Below, piece by piece: positions 8,900 to 15,884 of a DNA stretch of 64,000 bases. Position numbers and translations under genes: made by a program. The notes below the pieces were generated by a model. It did no database searches. It was given only the letters and a program-made list of their open reading frames with translations, and had not been told where the DNA came from. This DNA is from Chitinophaga caeni (GTDB taxonomy: Bacteria; Bacteroidota; Bacteroidia; Chitinophagales; Chitinophagaceae): assembly GCF_002557795.1 (NCBI RefSeq), contig NZ_CP023777.1, positions 310,001 to 374,000 of the forward strand, written 5' to 3'. Every line of letters begins with the position of its first letter. The first letter of the stretch is position 1.

Positions 8900-10225
8900 T
8901 CAGGAAACTATTTTCTTTTCAAATTCCTTGACAGGTAAATACTGGCTCTTCTTACCCAATCTTCTCTCTTCAAATAAGCCCTCATTCACCAAACCATTCA
9001 GATCATTCCGTGCAGTCTGATTGCTTATGCCGAATTTAATCTCTACCTGTTTTACGGTAAAATAAGCAGTTGGTGTGCGCAGCACTTCCTGGACCAATAC
9101 AATTTGTCGCTCATTTAAAGTTGTTGAGCGCAGCATACTCATGGCATGCTGTTTTTCTTCTGACTTCTTCTTAATGTACAACTTCAGATCTACTAAAGCC
9201 AAACGGATACATTTCAAGTTATAATTAAGAAAATAGGTAAGATCATTATCATCTTGCTCCGTGTGGAGGTAAGCCCTGCTATATTGGGCTTTCGATGACA
9301 ATATAATCCGGGAAACGGACATAAACTCGATAAGCCAATACCCATGCTTCAGGAGATACCAATAGAAAATCGTCCTGGCAGTTCTTCCATTACCATCAGC
9401 AAATGGATGAATATACCCTACCAAAAAATGGATGATGATTGCCTTTACAATTGGATGTAGAAAGAACCCATATGTTTCCCGATCATTTGCAAAGTCACAG
9501 AAGGCCGCCATCAACCTGTCCAAATCTTCCGCCTTGGGCGGTGTATAAATGGCAGTTCCCGTTTGCACATCTACGACTTTTACGTCATCATCCGTCCTAA
9601 ACGCACCTTCCTCATTTACATCTGCCATGGTCGATTTAGTCAGGATAGCATGCAGATGTTTAATATTGCTTAGGGTAATGGGGATTTCTTTGTTCCTTAC
9701 AATCCATTGCATAGCATTGTAATTATTTACAATCATCTGCTCCGCTTGATTTTTAGGCTTACGGTTACTCTCCAGCATTTGTTTTGCCACTTTCCTTGTA
9801 GTGGCAGCACCTTCCAGTTGACTTGACGCAATAGCTTCTTCCATTAAGGAACTTATAAGATACCTATCCCGGTCCTCTCTAGGAATAATCATTTCCCCTT
9901 GCAATGACCCGCCCAAATTCATATCAAACTCATGCAAATATTCCTGGACTAACGAAGGGAAGCTAATGAAGAACTCCAATTCCCGTAGCCCGCCGATAGC
10001 CATCTTCTTATTTGAAAAACGCCTGTATATCTTAACCGCTCCCCAAAGCAATTTTGGGTCAATACCCCACTCTTTCGCCCTGTATTTCCATTTGTCATAA
10101 TAGTAATACTTATCACTGGCTATGAAATTAAACTCGTCAATCCTCCCGATTTGAGCCAGTGTGGTCAAAAGTTTTGTAAAATCGAAACCTTTGGGGATCA
10201 ATGGTGGACGTTCAGGCAATCTCAT
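8900..10225 (-). CDS. Fic family AMP-transferase with C-terminal winged helix
   Basis: A 441-residue Fic protein. The catalytic loop HPFADGNGRTAR (273-284) is complete, with the His, acidic and Gly/Arg residues needed to transfer AMP from ATP to a target hydroxyl. An N-terminal inhibitory helix is present in the same chain (SSQLEG, 134-139, fitting S/TxxxEG/N), so this is a class II, self-inhibited Fic protein. A C-terminal winged helix-turn-helix (about 370-432, with GISNQTARNDLNGLVNEG) suggests DNA binding. The start codon lies 3 nt from a palindrome whose twins occur 60 bp further upstream and again past the stop codon, so autoregulation is plausible. The target protein is unknown. It lies outside the proposed mnmE island but next to a CRISPR remnant. 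Confidence 0.93.
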   Translation of the reverse strand: MRLPERPPLIPKGFDFTKLLTTLAQIGRIDEFNFIASDKYYYYDKWKYRAKEWGIDPKLLWGAVKIYRRFSNKKMAIGGLRELEFFISFPSLVQEYLHEFDMNLGGSLQGEMIIPREDRDRYLISSLMEEAIASSQLEGAATTRKVAKQMLESNRKPKNQAEQMIVNNYNAMQWIVRNKEIPITLSNIKHLHAILTKSTMADVNEEGAFRTDDDVKVVDVQTGTAIYTPPKAEDLDRLMAAFCDFANDRETYGFFLHPIVKAIIIHFLVGYIHPFADGNGRTARTIFYWYLLKHGYWLIEFMSVSRIILSSKAQYSRAYLHTEQDDNDLTYFLNYNLKCIRLALVDLKLYIKKKSEEKQHAMSMLRSTTLNERQIVLVQEVLRTPTAYFTVKQVEIKFGISNQTARNDLNGLVNEGLFEERRLGKKSQYLPVKEFEKKIVS

Positions 10226-10228
10226 AAA

Positions 10229-10257
10229 ATCTCCTATTTATTTCAAAATTAGGAGAT
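10229..10257. repeat. Fic-flanking palindrome 2, overlapping Fic translation start region
   Basis: ATCTCCTA (10229-10236) and TTAGGAGAT (10249-10257). It lies immediately upstream of the Fic ATG, where a bound protein would block transcription or translation initiation. Same arm and spacing design as the other two copies. Confidence 0.7.
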
Positions 10258-10290
10258 TTCAGGCACATTTCGAGTACTCCAAATGCCAAC

Positions 10291-10319
10291 ATCTCCTAAT
10301 TTTTACAATTTTAGGAGAT
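10291..10319. repeat. Fic-flanking palindrome 3, upstream
   Basis: Perfect 9-bp arms ATCTCCTAA / TTAGGAGAT with an 11-bp spacer. It lies 62 bp (about six helical turns) from copy 2, a spacing that would place two dimers on the same face of the DNA. Confidence 0.7.
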
Positions 10320-10354
10320 ATTTGGAAGAGGGATATTGTCATTTACAGGGGTAG

Positions 10355-10523
10355 GGATCATTTAATATTATTGTTTAGAGCAGTTGCAACCTTAATCTAG
10401 AAAGTTTTCGAGGATGAATTTGTTGTTTTTACCCTTCAAAATTAGAGCAGTCACAACGGAAAGCTAATTGACTGGATGGATTTCATCGTTGTTTTTACCT
10501 TTCAAAATTAGAGCAGTCACAAC
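10355..10523. CRISPR. Orphan mini CRISPR array, type II-like repeats
   Basis: Two 36-bp repeats at 10422-10457 and 10488-10523 differ at one base. They begin GTTGTTTTTACC and end GCAGTCACAAC, so the termini GTTGT/ACAAC are complementary. They are separated by a 30-bp unique spacer (10458-10487). A degenerate repeat ends at 10390 (TTTAGAGCAGTTGCAAC against ATTAGAGCAGTCACAAC), giving a second spacer of 31 bp (10391-10421). Following sequence (10524-10553) could be a further spacer that has lost its repeat. Repeat length of 36 and spacers of 30 fit type II systems, and GTTGT...ACAAC ends are common in Bacteroidota type II-C arrays. No cas gene is present in the window. Transcription direction is undecided. 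Confidence 0.65.
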
Positions 10524-10664
10524 GATCAATTTCGGCAGATAATGCGCGTTTGGTCACTGGTACTGGGTACGTGGACACTATACCAGGGCGATAATTCTTG
10601 ATGTTATTCCACTATTTTGGCTGTATTCACCAAGTAACATTGATCGAATTACAGCATAAGTAAA

Positions 10665-10687
10665 TCTAATAAATTTGTAGAAACAAC
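10665..10687 (+). ncRNA. Candidate tracrRNA anti-repeat (relic)
   Basis: The sequence TCTAAT followed by GTAGAAACAAC, read on the plus strand, can pair with the 5' half of the CRISPR repeat. Its final 11 nt match GTTGTTTTTAC with one G-U wobble, and 6 nt (ATTAGA) form a second helix after an internal loop of 6 and 8 nt. A lower stem, bulge and upper stem is the usual layout of tracrRNA-crRNA duplexes. No promoter or terminator was found and no cas9 is nearby, so this may equally be a degenerate inverted repeat copy. Confidence 0.3.
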
Positions 10688-10783
10688 CAGTAAGGAAAAC
10701 CGGAATCGAGGGATTAATATGCAGGGACAAACATAAAATAATCAGAAGATGCTTTATGCCACTTTATAATTTTGTTCACCGGC

Positions 10784-10801
10784 TTACTTCCCGATACAGA
10801 A
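10784..10801. other. Putative attachment site (left), copy of mnmE 3' end
   Basis: TTACTTCCCGATACAGAA matches 17 of 18 bases of the last 18 bp of mnmE at 17137-17154, including 15 contiguous bases. Read on the minus strand it encodes Phe-Cys-Ile-Gly-Lys-stop, exactly the conserved C-terminus of MnmE, yet there is no mnmE gene attached to it. This is the signature of site-specific integration into the mnmE 3' end. Confidence 0.75.
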
Positions 10802-10850
10802 AGTGCATAAAGATATGAACTCCGCTTGTATCCCGAAATATGATTGCAAT

Positions 10851-10875
10851 TGTAAGTACCCCATCTAGGTAACAG
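10851..10875. repeat. IS terminal inverted repeat, left
   Basis: TGTAAGTACCCC...GGTAACAG, beginning with TG and matching the reverse complement of the other end except for a 1-nt gap and a few substitutions. The left copy of the target duplication CAAT lies just outside. Confidence 0.85.
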
Positions 10876-10878
10876 CGA

Positions 10879-11652
10879 TTAAATGGAGTTTCTTGATTTT
10901 TGCAACTCCGTTTTCCATTCGCAAGGCGTCATGTTTTTCAAAGATTCGTGGGGTCTTCTCTGGTTATATTCTTCGATCCAGGCATCGGTTAATTCCCTTA
11001 CCTGGTACAAGTCCTCAAAAATATAGGCATCCAGGACGGCTTCTCTGTAAAGACGATTAAATCGTTCGATATAACCATTCTGCATCGGTCGGCCTGGTTG
11101 AATGTATTGTAGCCTGATATCATGCTGATGGCACCACTGTTCAAAGTACCCGGAAGTGAACTCCGGGCCATTATCAGTTCTTATCGCAGCTGGTTTCCCT
11201 CTGGATTCAATAATTTTTTCCAATACCCGCACAATTCGGTATGAGGATAGTGAAGTATCGATTTCTATACCCAGGACCTCGCGGGAGCCATCATCTATCA
11301 CGTTAAATGTCCTGAAGCGTTTGTTTCCGGTCAGGCTATCACTCATGAAATCCATACTCCAGATGATATTAACATTGGTTTGCTGCTGCAATGGTTGTTT
11401 GATACGGGCTGGCACTCTCCGTTTGAGCTTCTTCCTCTTATTCAGTTTAAGCAGCCTGTATACCCGATATACTCTTTTATGATTCCAGTGATGGCCAGCA
11501 CGCCTCAAATAGGCAAAAAGCTTGCGAAAACCGTAGGAAGTATGCTTAAAAGCAAGGTCCTGAAGGGCATCTATCAGCACCTGGTCATTTCTACGACTAC
11601 GATAGTAAAACTTTGAACGGGGAAAGGAAACTATTCGACAGGCCCTGCTCAC
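10879..11652 (-). CDS. IS3-family transposase OrfB (DDE integrase domain)
   Basis: 257 residues of the catalytic half of an IS3 transposase. It shows an HTH_21-like region (DLAFKHTSYGFRKLFAYLRRAG) and an rve/DDE core with WSMDF (first Asp), RTDNGPEF (second Asp) and QNGYIERFN (Glu). The first codon here is GTG, but the conserved reading frame continues upstream through QVAEELVADQGVSVS, so the protein is probably made as an OrfA-OrfB fusion. OrfB lies in the +1 frame relative to OrfA, not the usual -1. Confidence 0.9.
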   Translation of the reverse strand: MSRACRIVSFPRSKFYYRSRRNDQVLIDALQDLAFKHTSYGFRKLFAYLRRAGHHWNHKRVYRVYRLLKLNKRKKLKRRVPARIKQPLQQQTNVNIIWSMDFMSDSLTGNKRFRTFNVIDDGSREVLGIEIDTSLSSYRIVRVLEKIIESRGKPAAIRTDNGPEFTSGYFEQWCHQHDIRLQYIQPGRPMQNGYIERFNRLYREAVLDAYIFEDLYQVRELTDAWIEEYNQRRPHESLKNMTPCEWKTELQKSRNSI

Positions 11653-11974
11653 AGAGACACCCTGGTCTGCGACCAGTTCTTCTGCTACTTGTCTTTTTGT
11701 GGAAGGGCCCAGCCTTTTTTGTGAATAGATCCTTCAGTATCTGATTGTCAAGAGAGAGGTCCGCATACATTCTTTTGAGCCTGGAATTTTCTTCCTCCAG
11801 GTCTTTGAGGCGCTTCACGTCTGAAGCCTCCATGCCTCCATACTTGCTTTTCCAGTTATAAAAAGTGGCTTCAGAAATGCCATGTTCGCGGCAAATGTCC
11901 TTTGTAGCAAACCCGTTCTCTTGCTGCTTCAAAATAGACACAATCTGGGTTTCTGTGAATCTGGTCTTTTTCAT
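11597..11974 (-). CDS. IS3-family transposase OrfA (helix-turn-helix)
   Basis: 125 residues with a Tnp_1/HTH_8 N-terminus (FTETQIVSILKQQENG, HGISEATFYNWKSKYGG) and a leucine-zipper-like coiled coil (VKRLKDLEEENSRLKRMYADLS). It binds the IS ends and supplies the N-terminus of the fused transposase. The run ACAAAAAAGG near codon 83 is where the frame must change; after that point the OrfA frame continues about 40 residues of probably meaningless sequence. A canonical -1 slip there would meet a TAG within about a dozen codons, so fusion needs a +1 shift or loss of one A by polymerase slippage. Confidence 0.88.
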   Translation of the reverse strand: MKKTRFTETQIVSILKQQENGFATKDICREHGISEATFYNWKSKYGGMEASDVKRLKDLEEENSRLKRMYADLSLDNQILKDLFTKKAGPFHKKTSSRRTGRRPGCLCEQGLSNSFLSPFKVLLS

Positions 11975-12019
11975 GATGGTAGTTCAGTTTAAATTTAGTC
12001 TTTTTTATCTAAGTTTAAA

Positions 12020-12045
12020 CTGTTACCAGAATAGGGATACTTACA
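12020..12045. repeat. IS terminal inverted repeat, right
   Basis: Right end of the IS3-family element, ending TACTTACA on the plus strand; the right copy of the target duplication CAAT follows at 12046-12049. Confidence 0.85.
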
Positions 12046-12243
12046 CAATAAATATTAGTTAATAACACATTCGTAACCATCTCCATAAATAAAAATACAA
12101 ATAGGTAATAGCGCATTAATCCAAGTAGAAATTGATGCAATTTATCCCACACTATCACATGTAATAAATTACAAATAAATAAAATACCAGCTTTTCCTCT
12201 CAAACACTAAAAATTCAGGATATTTGCAGCAATCCCACATTAA

Positions 12244-13062
12244 ATGAGAAACTACTTTTATCTACCTAAGAAATATCATGAAAAACATGACACGTGCATG
12301 TCGTTAACGTTTCAAATTGAAGAATTTCTCCTAAGGAAAGAATTTAAAGAGCTTTTCGTTCAGGTTATCAAAACGGATGACAATGATATTCAGGAAGGAG
12401 AACACTTGCTTGATTATCTTTTAAGGAAAGGACGGCAAGATGACTACAATCATATTATTAAGATGAACCTAATAGTAGGACTTCTCAGCGACATCTGTTA
12501 CTTCACCCAAGAAGCCCTAGTCTGTTCCCTTAAACAAAGGCTTACGGTTACTTTCTCATTGCTTAGAAAACCTTTTGTCTATACGTTAATCATTATCCTC
12601 AGACTACTTTTCGAAGAAAATTTCATCGAAAAATTTAACAATGAAGAAGGATTTGATCCCGCATCCGTTTCCCCAGAAGACAGAACTGCACTAATAAACG
12701 CTTCAATCGAGGCAATTCAGAATAACCCGATCACAGCAGATGATCTTAACACGATGATATTTGATAAATTAGTGGCAAATAGCATTATAAATCTATCAGA
12801 AAAAGCATTACACCTTACGACTACTCGTAGCAAACTTTTCAATACTGAAAAGCAAAACTTCAACTTTATATTCAGCAACCAAGAAAGTATTGATAGCCAA
12901 TGGGAGTATATTTATTCGAGGCTTCCCGCACTACTTCTTTATGTATTACAGGTTGCCGACATTTTAGTATTTACATCAATACAGGTGGACGAAGGAACAT
13001 ACGAGAAAAGGCTTAAAAATCGGATAAAAATATTCAAGAAGTATTCAGGCTCATTAGGCTAA
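12244..13062 (+). CDS. Unrecognised helical protein paired with a DUF2971 gene
   Basis: 272 residues that I do not recognise. The protein is predicted mostly helical, without signal peptide. A hydrophobic stretch (about 115-125, PFVYTLIIILRLL) follows SLLRKP, and the C-terminus is basic. The gene is distinctly more AT-rich than flanking housekeeping genes and lies on the opposite strand to the HEPN genes, within the putative mnmE island. Its stop codon is followed after one nucleotide by the ATG of the DUF2971 gene, so the two are almost certainly translated together and may form a two-component module. The start ATG at 12244 lies 198 bp from the IS right end. A defence or toxin-related role is inferred only from location. 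Confidence 0.75.
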   Translation: MRNYFYLPKKYHEKHDTCMSLTFQIEEFLLRKEFKELFVQVIKTDDNDIQEGEHLLDYLLRKGRQDDYNHIIKMNLIVGLLSDICYFTQEALVCSLKQRLTVTFSLLRKPFVYTLIIILRLLFEENFIEKFNNEEGFDPASVSPEDRTALINASIEAIQNNPITADDLNTMIFDKLVANSIINLSEKALHLTTTRSKLFNTEKQNFNFIFSNQESIDSQWEYIYSRLPALLLYVLQVADILVFTSIQVDEGTYEKRLKNRIKIFKKYSGSLG

Positions 13063-13063
13063 A

Positions 13064-13861
13064 ATGATCTCAAATAAGTATCATAAAATAAAATTGAAAA
13101 CAATGAATGAATATATCATTGACGAAGAATACGTATACAGGTTGAATGATGAGAAAAATAATATATGGGATATTTATAAAAACGGCAATAAGAATCCAAA
13201 ATCCTGCAAACAGTTATATAAGTATTATTCGTTAAATCTTTACAGTATCGACGCATTACTTAGGAACTATTTCTACCTAGCTAACCCTTCGTCGTTTAAT
13301 GACCCTTTTGACTGTAACATCAATTTAATAAAAGATGTACAAAATATTTCAAAGTACACTTCAGTAAAAAGAAACAATGTTAGAAACATTGGCATATGTT
13401 GTCTTTCAGAAACATTAGACAATCATTTAATGTGGGCACATTACACTAACAATTATAACGGATTTTGCTTAGGATTCCGTGGCGATAATATTGATGCAAA
13501 TGCAAATCGAGAAATATTCCCTCGCCATTCTTTTACAAAAGTAATTTATCCAGCATCCCCAGTAAGTATAGAGCAGCAATTACCATTTGCTCAAAATTAT
13601 TTATTCACCACTAAATTCAAACATTGGGAATACGAACAAGAATGGAGATTAATTGCTGAGATTACGAATGAAAGGGAAATGATCTTTTATCCAGAATCAG
13701 TAGAAGCTATTTACATCGGCCATAGTATAGTTGACACCAATCCAAGCGCATATAAGCTGCTATTAGAGATTCAAGAAATAAAATTTCCGCAAATTCCAGT
13801 ATATGTTGTTTATCCAGCCCCGTTTGAACTGAAACTAAAGTTCGAAAAGGTGTGGAATTAA
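13064..13861 (+). CDS. DUF2971 domain protein
   Basis: 265 residues with the features of DUF2971 (PF11185): YKYYSLN near the start, LANPSSFNDPFDCN, ICCLSETLDNHLMWAHYTNNYNGFCLGF, a VIYPASP strand and KFKHWEYEQEWRLIAE. The conserved Trp-Ala-His-Tyr and Glu-Trp-Arg blocks are intact. The family is of unknown biochemical function, is scattered across bacteria and often sits in accessory regions near mobile elements and defence genes. Coupled to the 272-residue upstream gene by a one-base gap. A second ATG 13 codons in (13103) may be the true start, since the conserved part begins later. Codon use is strongly AT-biased, fitting transferred DNA. Confidence 0.85.
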   Translation: MISNKYHKIKLKTMNEYIIDEEYVYRLNDEKNNIWDIYKNGNKNPKSCKQLYKYYSLNLYSIDALLRNYFYLANPSSFNDPFDCNINLIKDVQNISKYTSVKRNNVRNIGICCLSETLDNHLMWAHYTNNYNGFCLGFRGDNIDANANREIFPRHSFTKVIYPASPVSIEQQLPFAQNYLFTTKFKHWEYEQEWRLIAEITNEREMIFYPESVEAIYIGHSIVDTNPSAYKLLLEIQEIKFPQIPVYVVYPAPFELKLKFEKVWN

Positions 13862-14071
13862 ATGTAGCCGCTAGGCTCCTTAATTAACTTTTAAACTCTC
13901 CCGTGCTTATCCTTCCTTTGAAGTTAACCGAAGGTCTAAGTGTTATTAAAATTCAACTTTGAATAACGCGAATTTTCGATTCTCACTTCAATCTGGTGTA
14001 TTGCATCCAGAAAATCAATTGAAGCGAAAAAATCGATGCTTACAATCGCAAAAATGAGCATTCAAAAGCCG

Positions 14072-15658
14072 TTATATCTTTCTGAAATGATCCTCTTGAA
14101 TAACTCTCTCCATACTCTGCTCTTGAAGTTTAACATGATTCAATATTCTTCCATTATATCCAATATTCTTCATAATTATGGCATTTGCAAGGGTCATCAA
14201 ACGCATTGATAATTCAGTTGTATTCATTTCATACTTTTTCCTTACGATCGGTTCTAAAATGACATTTCCGTGCAAGAGATCATTCCTATAATCTAACGCC
14301 ATACGGTCATCTTGTGATATTTCAATACCTAATAAATTAAATGGGATTAGCAGCCGCTCTCGATTTGTTGCTCTATTTACGTTCTGCATGATATTTGTTC
14401 TTAATATTTTCTTACCAACAAAATGTTCATCATCATCATAATCGTTGAGGACCTGAAGTAATTTATTCACGAACTCTACCCCCCTTGCTTTATTCGAAAT
14501 AGGTTTTACTTTTTCACCTTCTTTCAACTCAAACAACGTCGCCAGCCCTTCTATTGCAATGGCAAAGCCTGCAGGCATCAAAAGCAAAGAAGCCGATTTT
14601 GATTCAATTATCAGCAAAGCAATGCTTTTATGCATGTCTTTGTCATGCACCCATTGACACAACTTACTGAGAGGTGTACTACCTATATTCACCAAACTGC
14701 CGTCATTATATTGATCTGCATCATCACTATCTTTCATCCAACTGTGCGGATTTGATGTTATCGCGGGGTAAATTGAAGTAATACTATTACGCCTTCTTAC
14801 ATAGGACCAGGTATCAAACACTTTCATATCCATATCCTGATAACTAAAATAAAACTGATCACCTTGCCATAGCTGCCCATTGATAAATGCTACTGCGATA
14901 AGCGTTGACCAACAATAATTATCGAATGTTTCAAGATCAATTTCTGTGGTTGCTTCAAGAACGAGATAGTTTTTACTATTATGCTTAAAAGAATACAAAT
15001 CCAAGCTGATGTTATCAACTTTAACAGTTAATAACCCATGAACGCTTTTCCCGGTATCAAGATCTATTACATCATCATCAAATATCGAATGCCATTTGAA
15101 ATCCTTAGAAATAGGAATAAATGTTTTAAAAAAAGCAGTAGAAGAATGTTCCTTACTTCCACGCATTTCGTTAACATTGACTTTGATGGCAGATAAAGGC
15201 GCTAGGCCACGTCTAATACGTTCCGATCTATTTGCGACAAAGAAATCTTTGATAATTACGAGATTATTTCCCCTTGTCAAGGTAAAACTCTTGCTTTTAA
15301 CCTCATCTTTAATCTCCAATTTGCGAGTTAGTATCCATGCGTCAAAACCCTTTGTAAAGGCTTTCTTTAAGATCGCCGCAGAGTTATCGACCTCATTTTG
15401 AACTATTTTATAATATCGAGGTGTTCCATTAACCAATCGCTCAATCAAAGCTATTTCTTCTCTTACATACTTGATTTTTCTCATATTCATTGAAGTCAAT
15501 GGTTTTAGATGATCAACTATTACTTCCAGCTTTCTCGTCCTGTACTTCTTCCCTACCTGATTACTTGAGATAACATCCTCTTTTACCCACCGGCGGAGTG
15601 TAACGGAGCAATATTCAGAAGCAAAGCGGCATTCCTTAATGTAGGATAAGGTTTCCAT
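14072..15658 (-). CDS. HEPN-domain protein with N-terminal excisionase-like helix-turn-helix
   Basis: 528 residues. The N-terminus (1-50) reads as a MerR/excisionase-type winged helix (SVTLRRWVKEDVISSNQVGKKYR). A long middle region (about 60-330) resembles the N-terminal domain of ApeA-type HEPN proteins. The C-terminal helical part ends with a HEPN motif RNDLLH (Arg458-His463, Rx4H), the catalytic signature of HEPN ribonucleases. HEPN/ApeA proteins act in abortive infection by cleaving RNA. The ATG directly follows an in-frame stop, so no longer start is possible. It lies downstream of and on the same strand as another HEPN gene, 226 bp away. Fusion of a DNA-binding-like domain to a HEPN protein is unusual; binding to DNA is not proven. 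Confidence 0.75.
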   Translation of the reverse strand: METLSYIKECRFASEYCSVTLRRWVKEDVISSNQVGKKYRTRKLEVIVDHLKPLTSMNMRKIKYVREEIALIERLVNGTPRYYKIVQNEVDNSAAILKKAFTKGFDAWILTRKLEIKDEVKSKSFTLTRGNNLVIIKDFFVANRSERIRRGLAPLSAIKVNVNEMRGSKEHSSTAFFKTFIPISKDFKWHSIFDDDVIDLDTGKSVHGLLTVKVDNISLDLYSFKHNSKNYLVLEATTEIDLETFDNYCWSTLIAVAFINGQLWQGDQFYFSYQDMDMKVFDTWSYVRRRNSITSIYPAITSNPHSWMKDSDDADQYNDGSLVNIGSTPLSKLCQWVHDKDMHKSIALLIIESKSASLLLMPAGFAIAIEGLATLFELKEGEKVKPISNKARGVEFVNKLLQVLNDYDDDEHFVGKKILRTNIMQNVNRATNRERLLIPFNLLGIEISQDDRMALDYRNDLLHGNVILEPIVRKKYEMNTTELSMRLMTLANAIIMKNIGYNGRILNHVKLQEQSMERVIQEDHFRKI

Positions 15659-15801
15659 TCAAAGCGGCGCCAATCCACCTTCTGCTGCTTCGATCGAAAA
15701 TCAGGGATTTTAGCTGCCTTTACATCCAAATAGGCCTCCGTCTCTATATGCTTCAGCTTGTCTACGAAGCCTGGAATGCACTGTTCTATATGCGTAACCA
15801 T
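15586..15801 (-). other. Short open frame of doubtful status between the two HEPN genes
   Basis: A 71-codon frame from an ATG at 15799-15801 runs into the first 70 bp of the downstream HEPN gene in a different phase. Its upstream half (HIEQCIPGFVDKLKHIETEA...) has protein-like composition, with repeated acidic/basic alternation and few rare codons. It might be a small protein or the remnant of a longer gene. It has no recognised family. Confidence 0.3.
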
Positions 15802-15884
15802 AAAAACATTCTGCCTCACATTTTTGAGGAGCAGCAAAGAGCAATGGAAAATTTACAATCACCATGCAGACATCTTCGGTCTTA

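Larger units (their letters stand above)
10524..10850. other. Gene-free stretch between CRISPR remnant and IS element
   Basis: 327 bp without a credible gene. It holds a possible anti-repeat (10665-10687) and the 18-bp copy of the mnmE 3' end (10784-10801), bracketed by an inverted repeat TTTATGCCACTTT / AAAGTGCATAAA (10753-10765 and 10800-10811, one bulged base). Confidence 0.6.
10851..12045 (-). mobile_element. IS3-family insertion sequence (IS407-like), 1195 bp
   Basis: Complete element with imperfect terminal inverted repeats beginning TGTAAGTA and ending GGTAACAG at both ends. It is flanked by a 4-bp direct repeat CAAT (10847-10850 and 12046-12049), as expected of a target duplication in the IS407 group of the IS3 family. 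It encodes OrfA and OrfB on the minus strand. It inserted 50 bp inside the putative left attachment site of the mnmE island. The intact target duplication suggests recent, simple transposition. Confidence 0.9.

Noticed and set aside
10161..10400. 79-codon plus-strand frame over the Fic start and CRISPR edge
   Set aside because: Runs across the Fic palindromes and the degenerate CRISPR repeat in the antisense direction; clearly a shadow.
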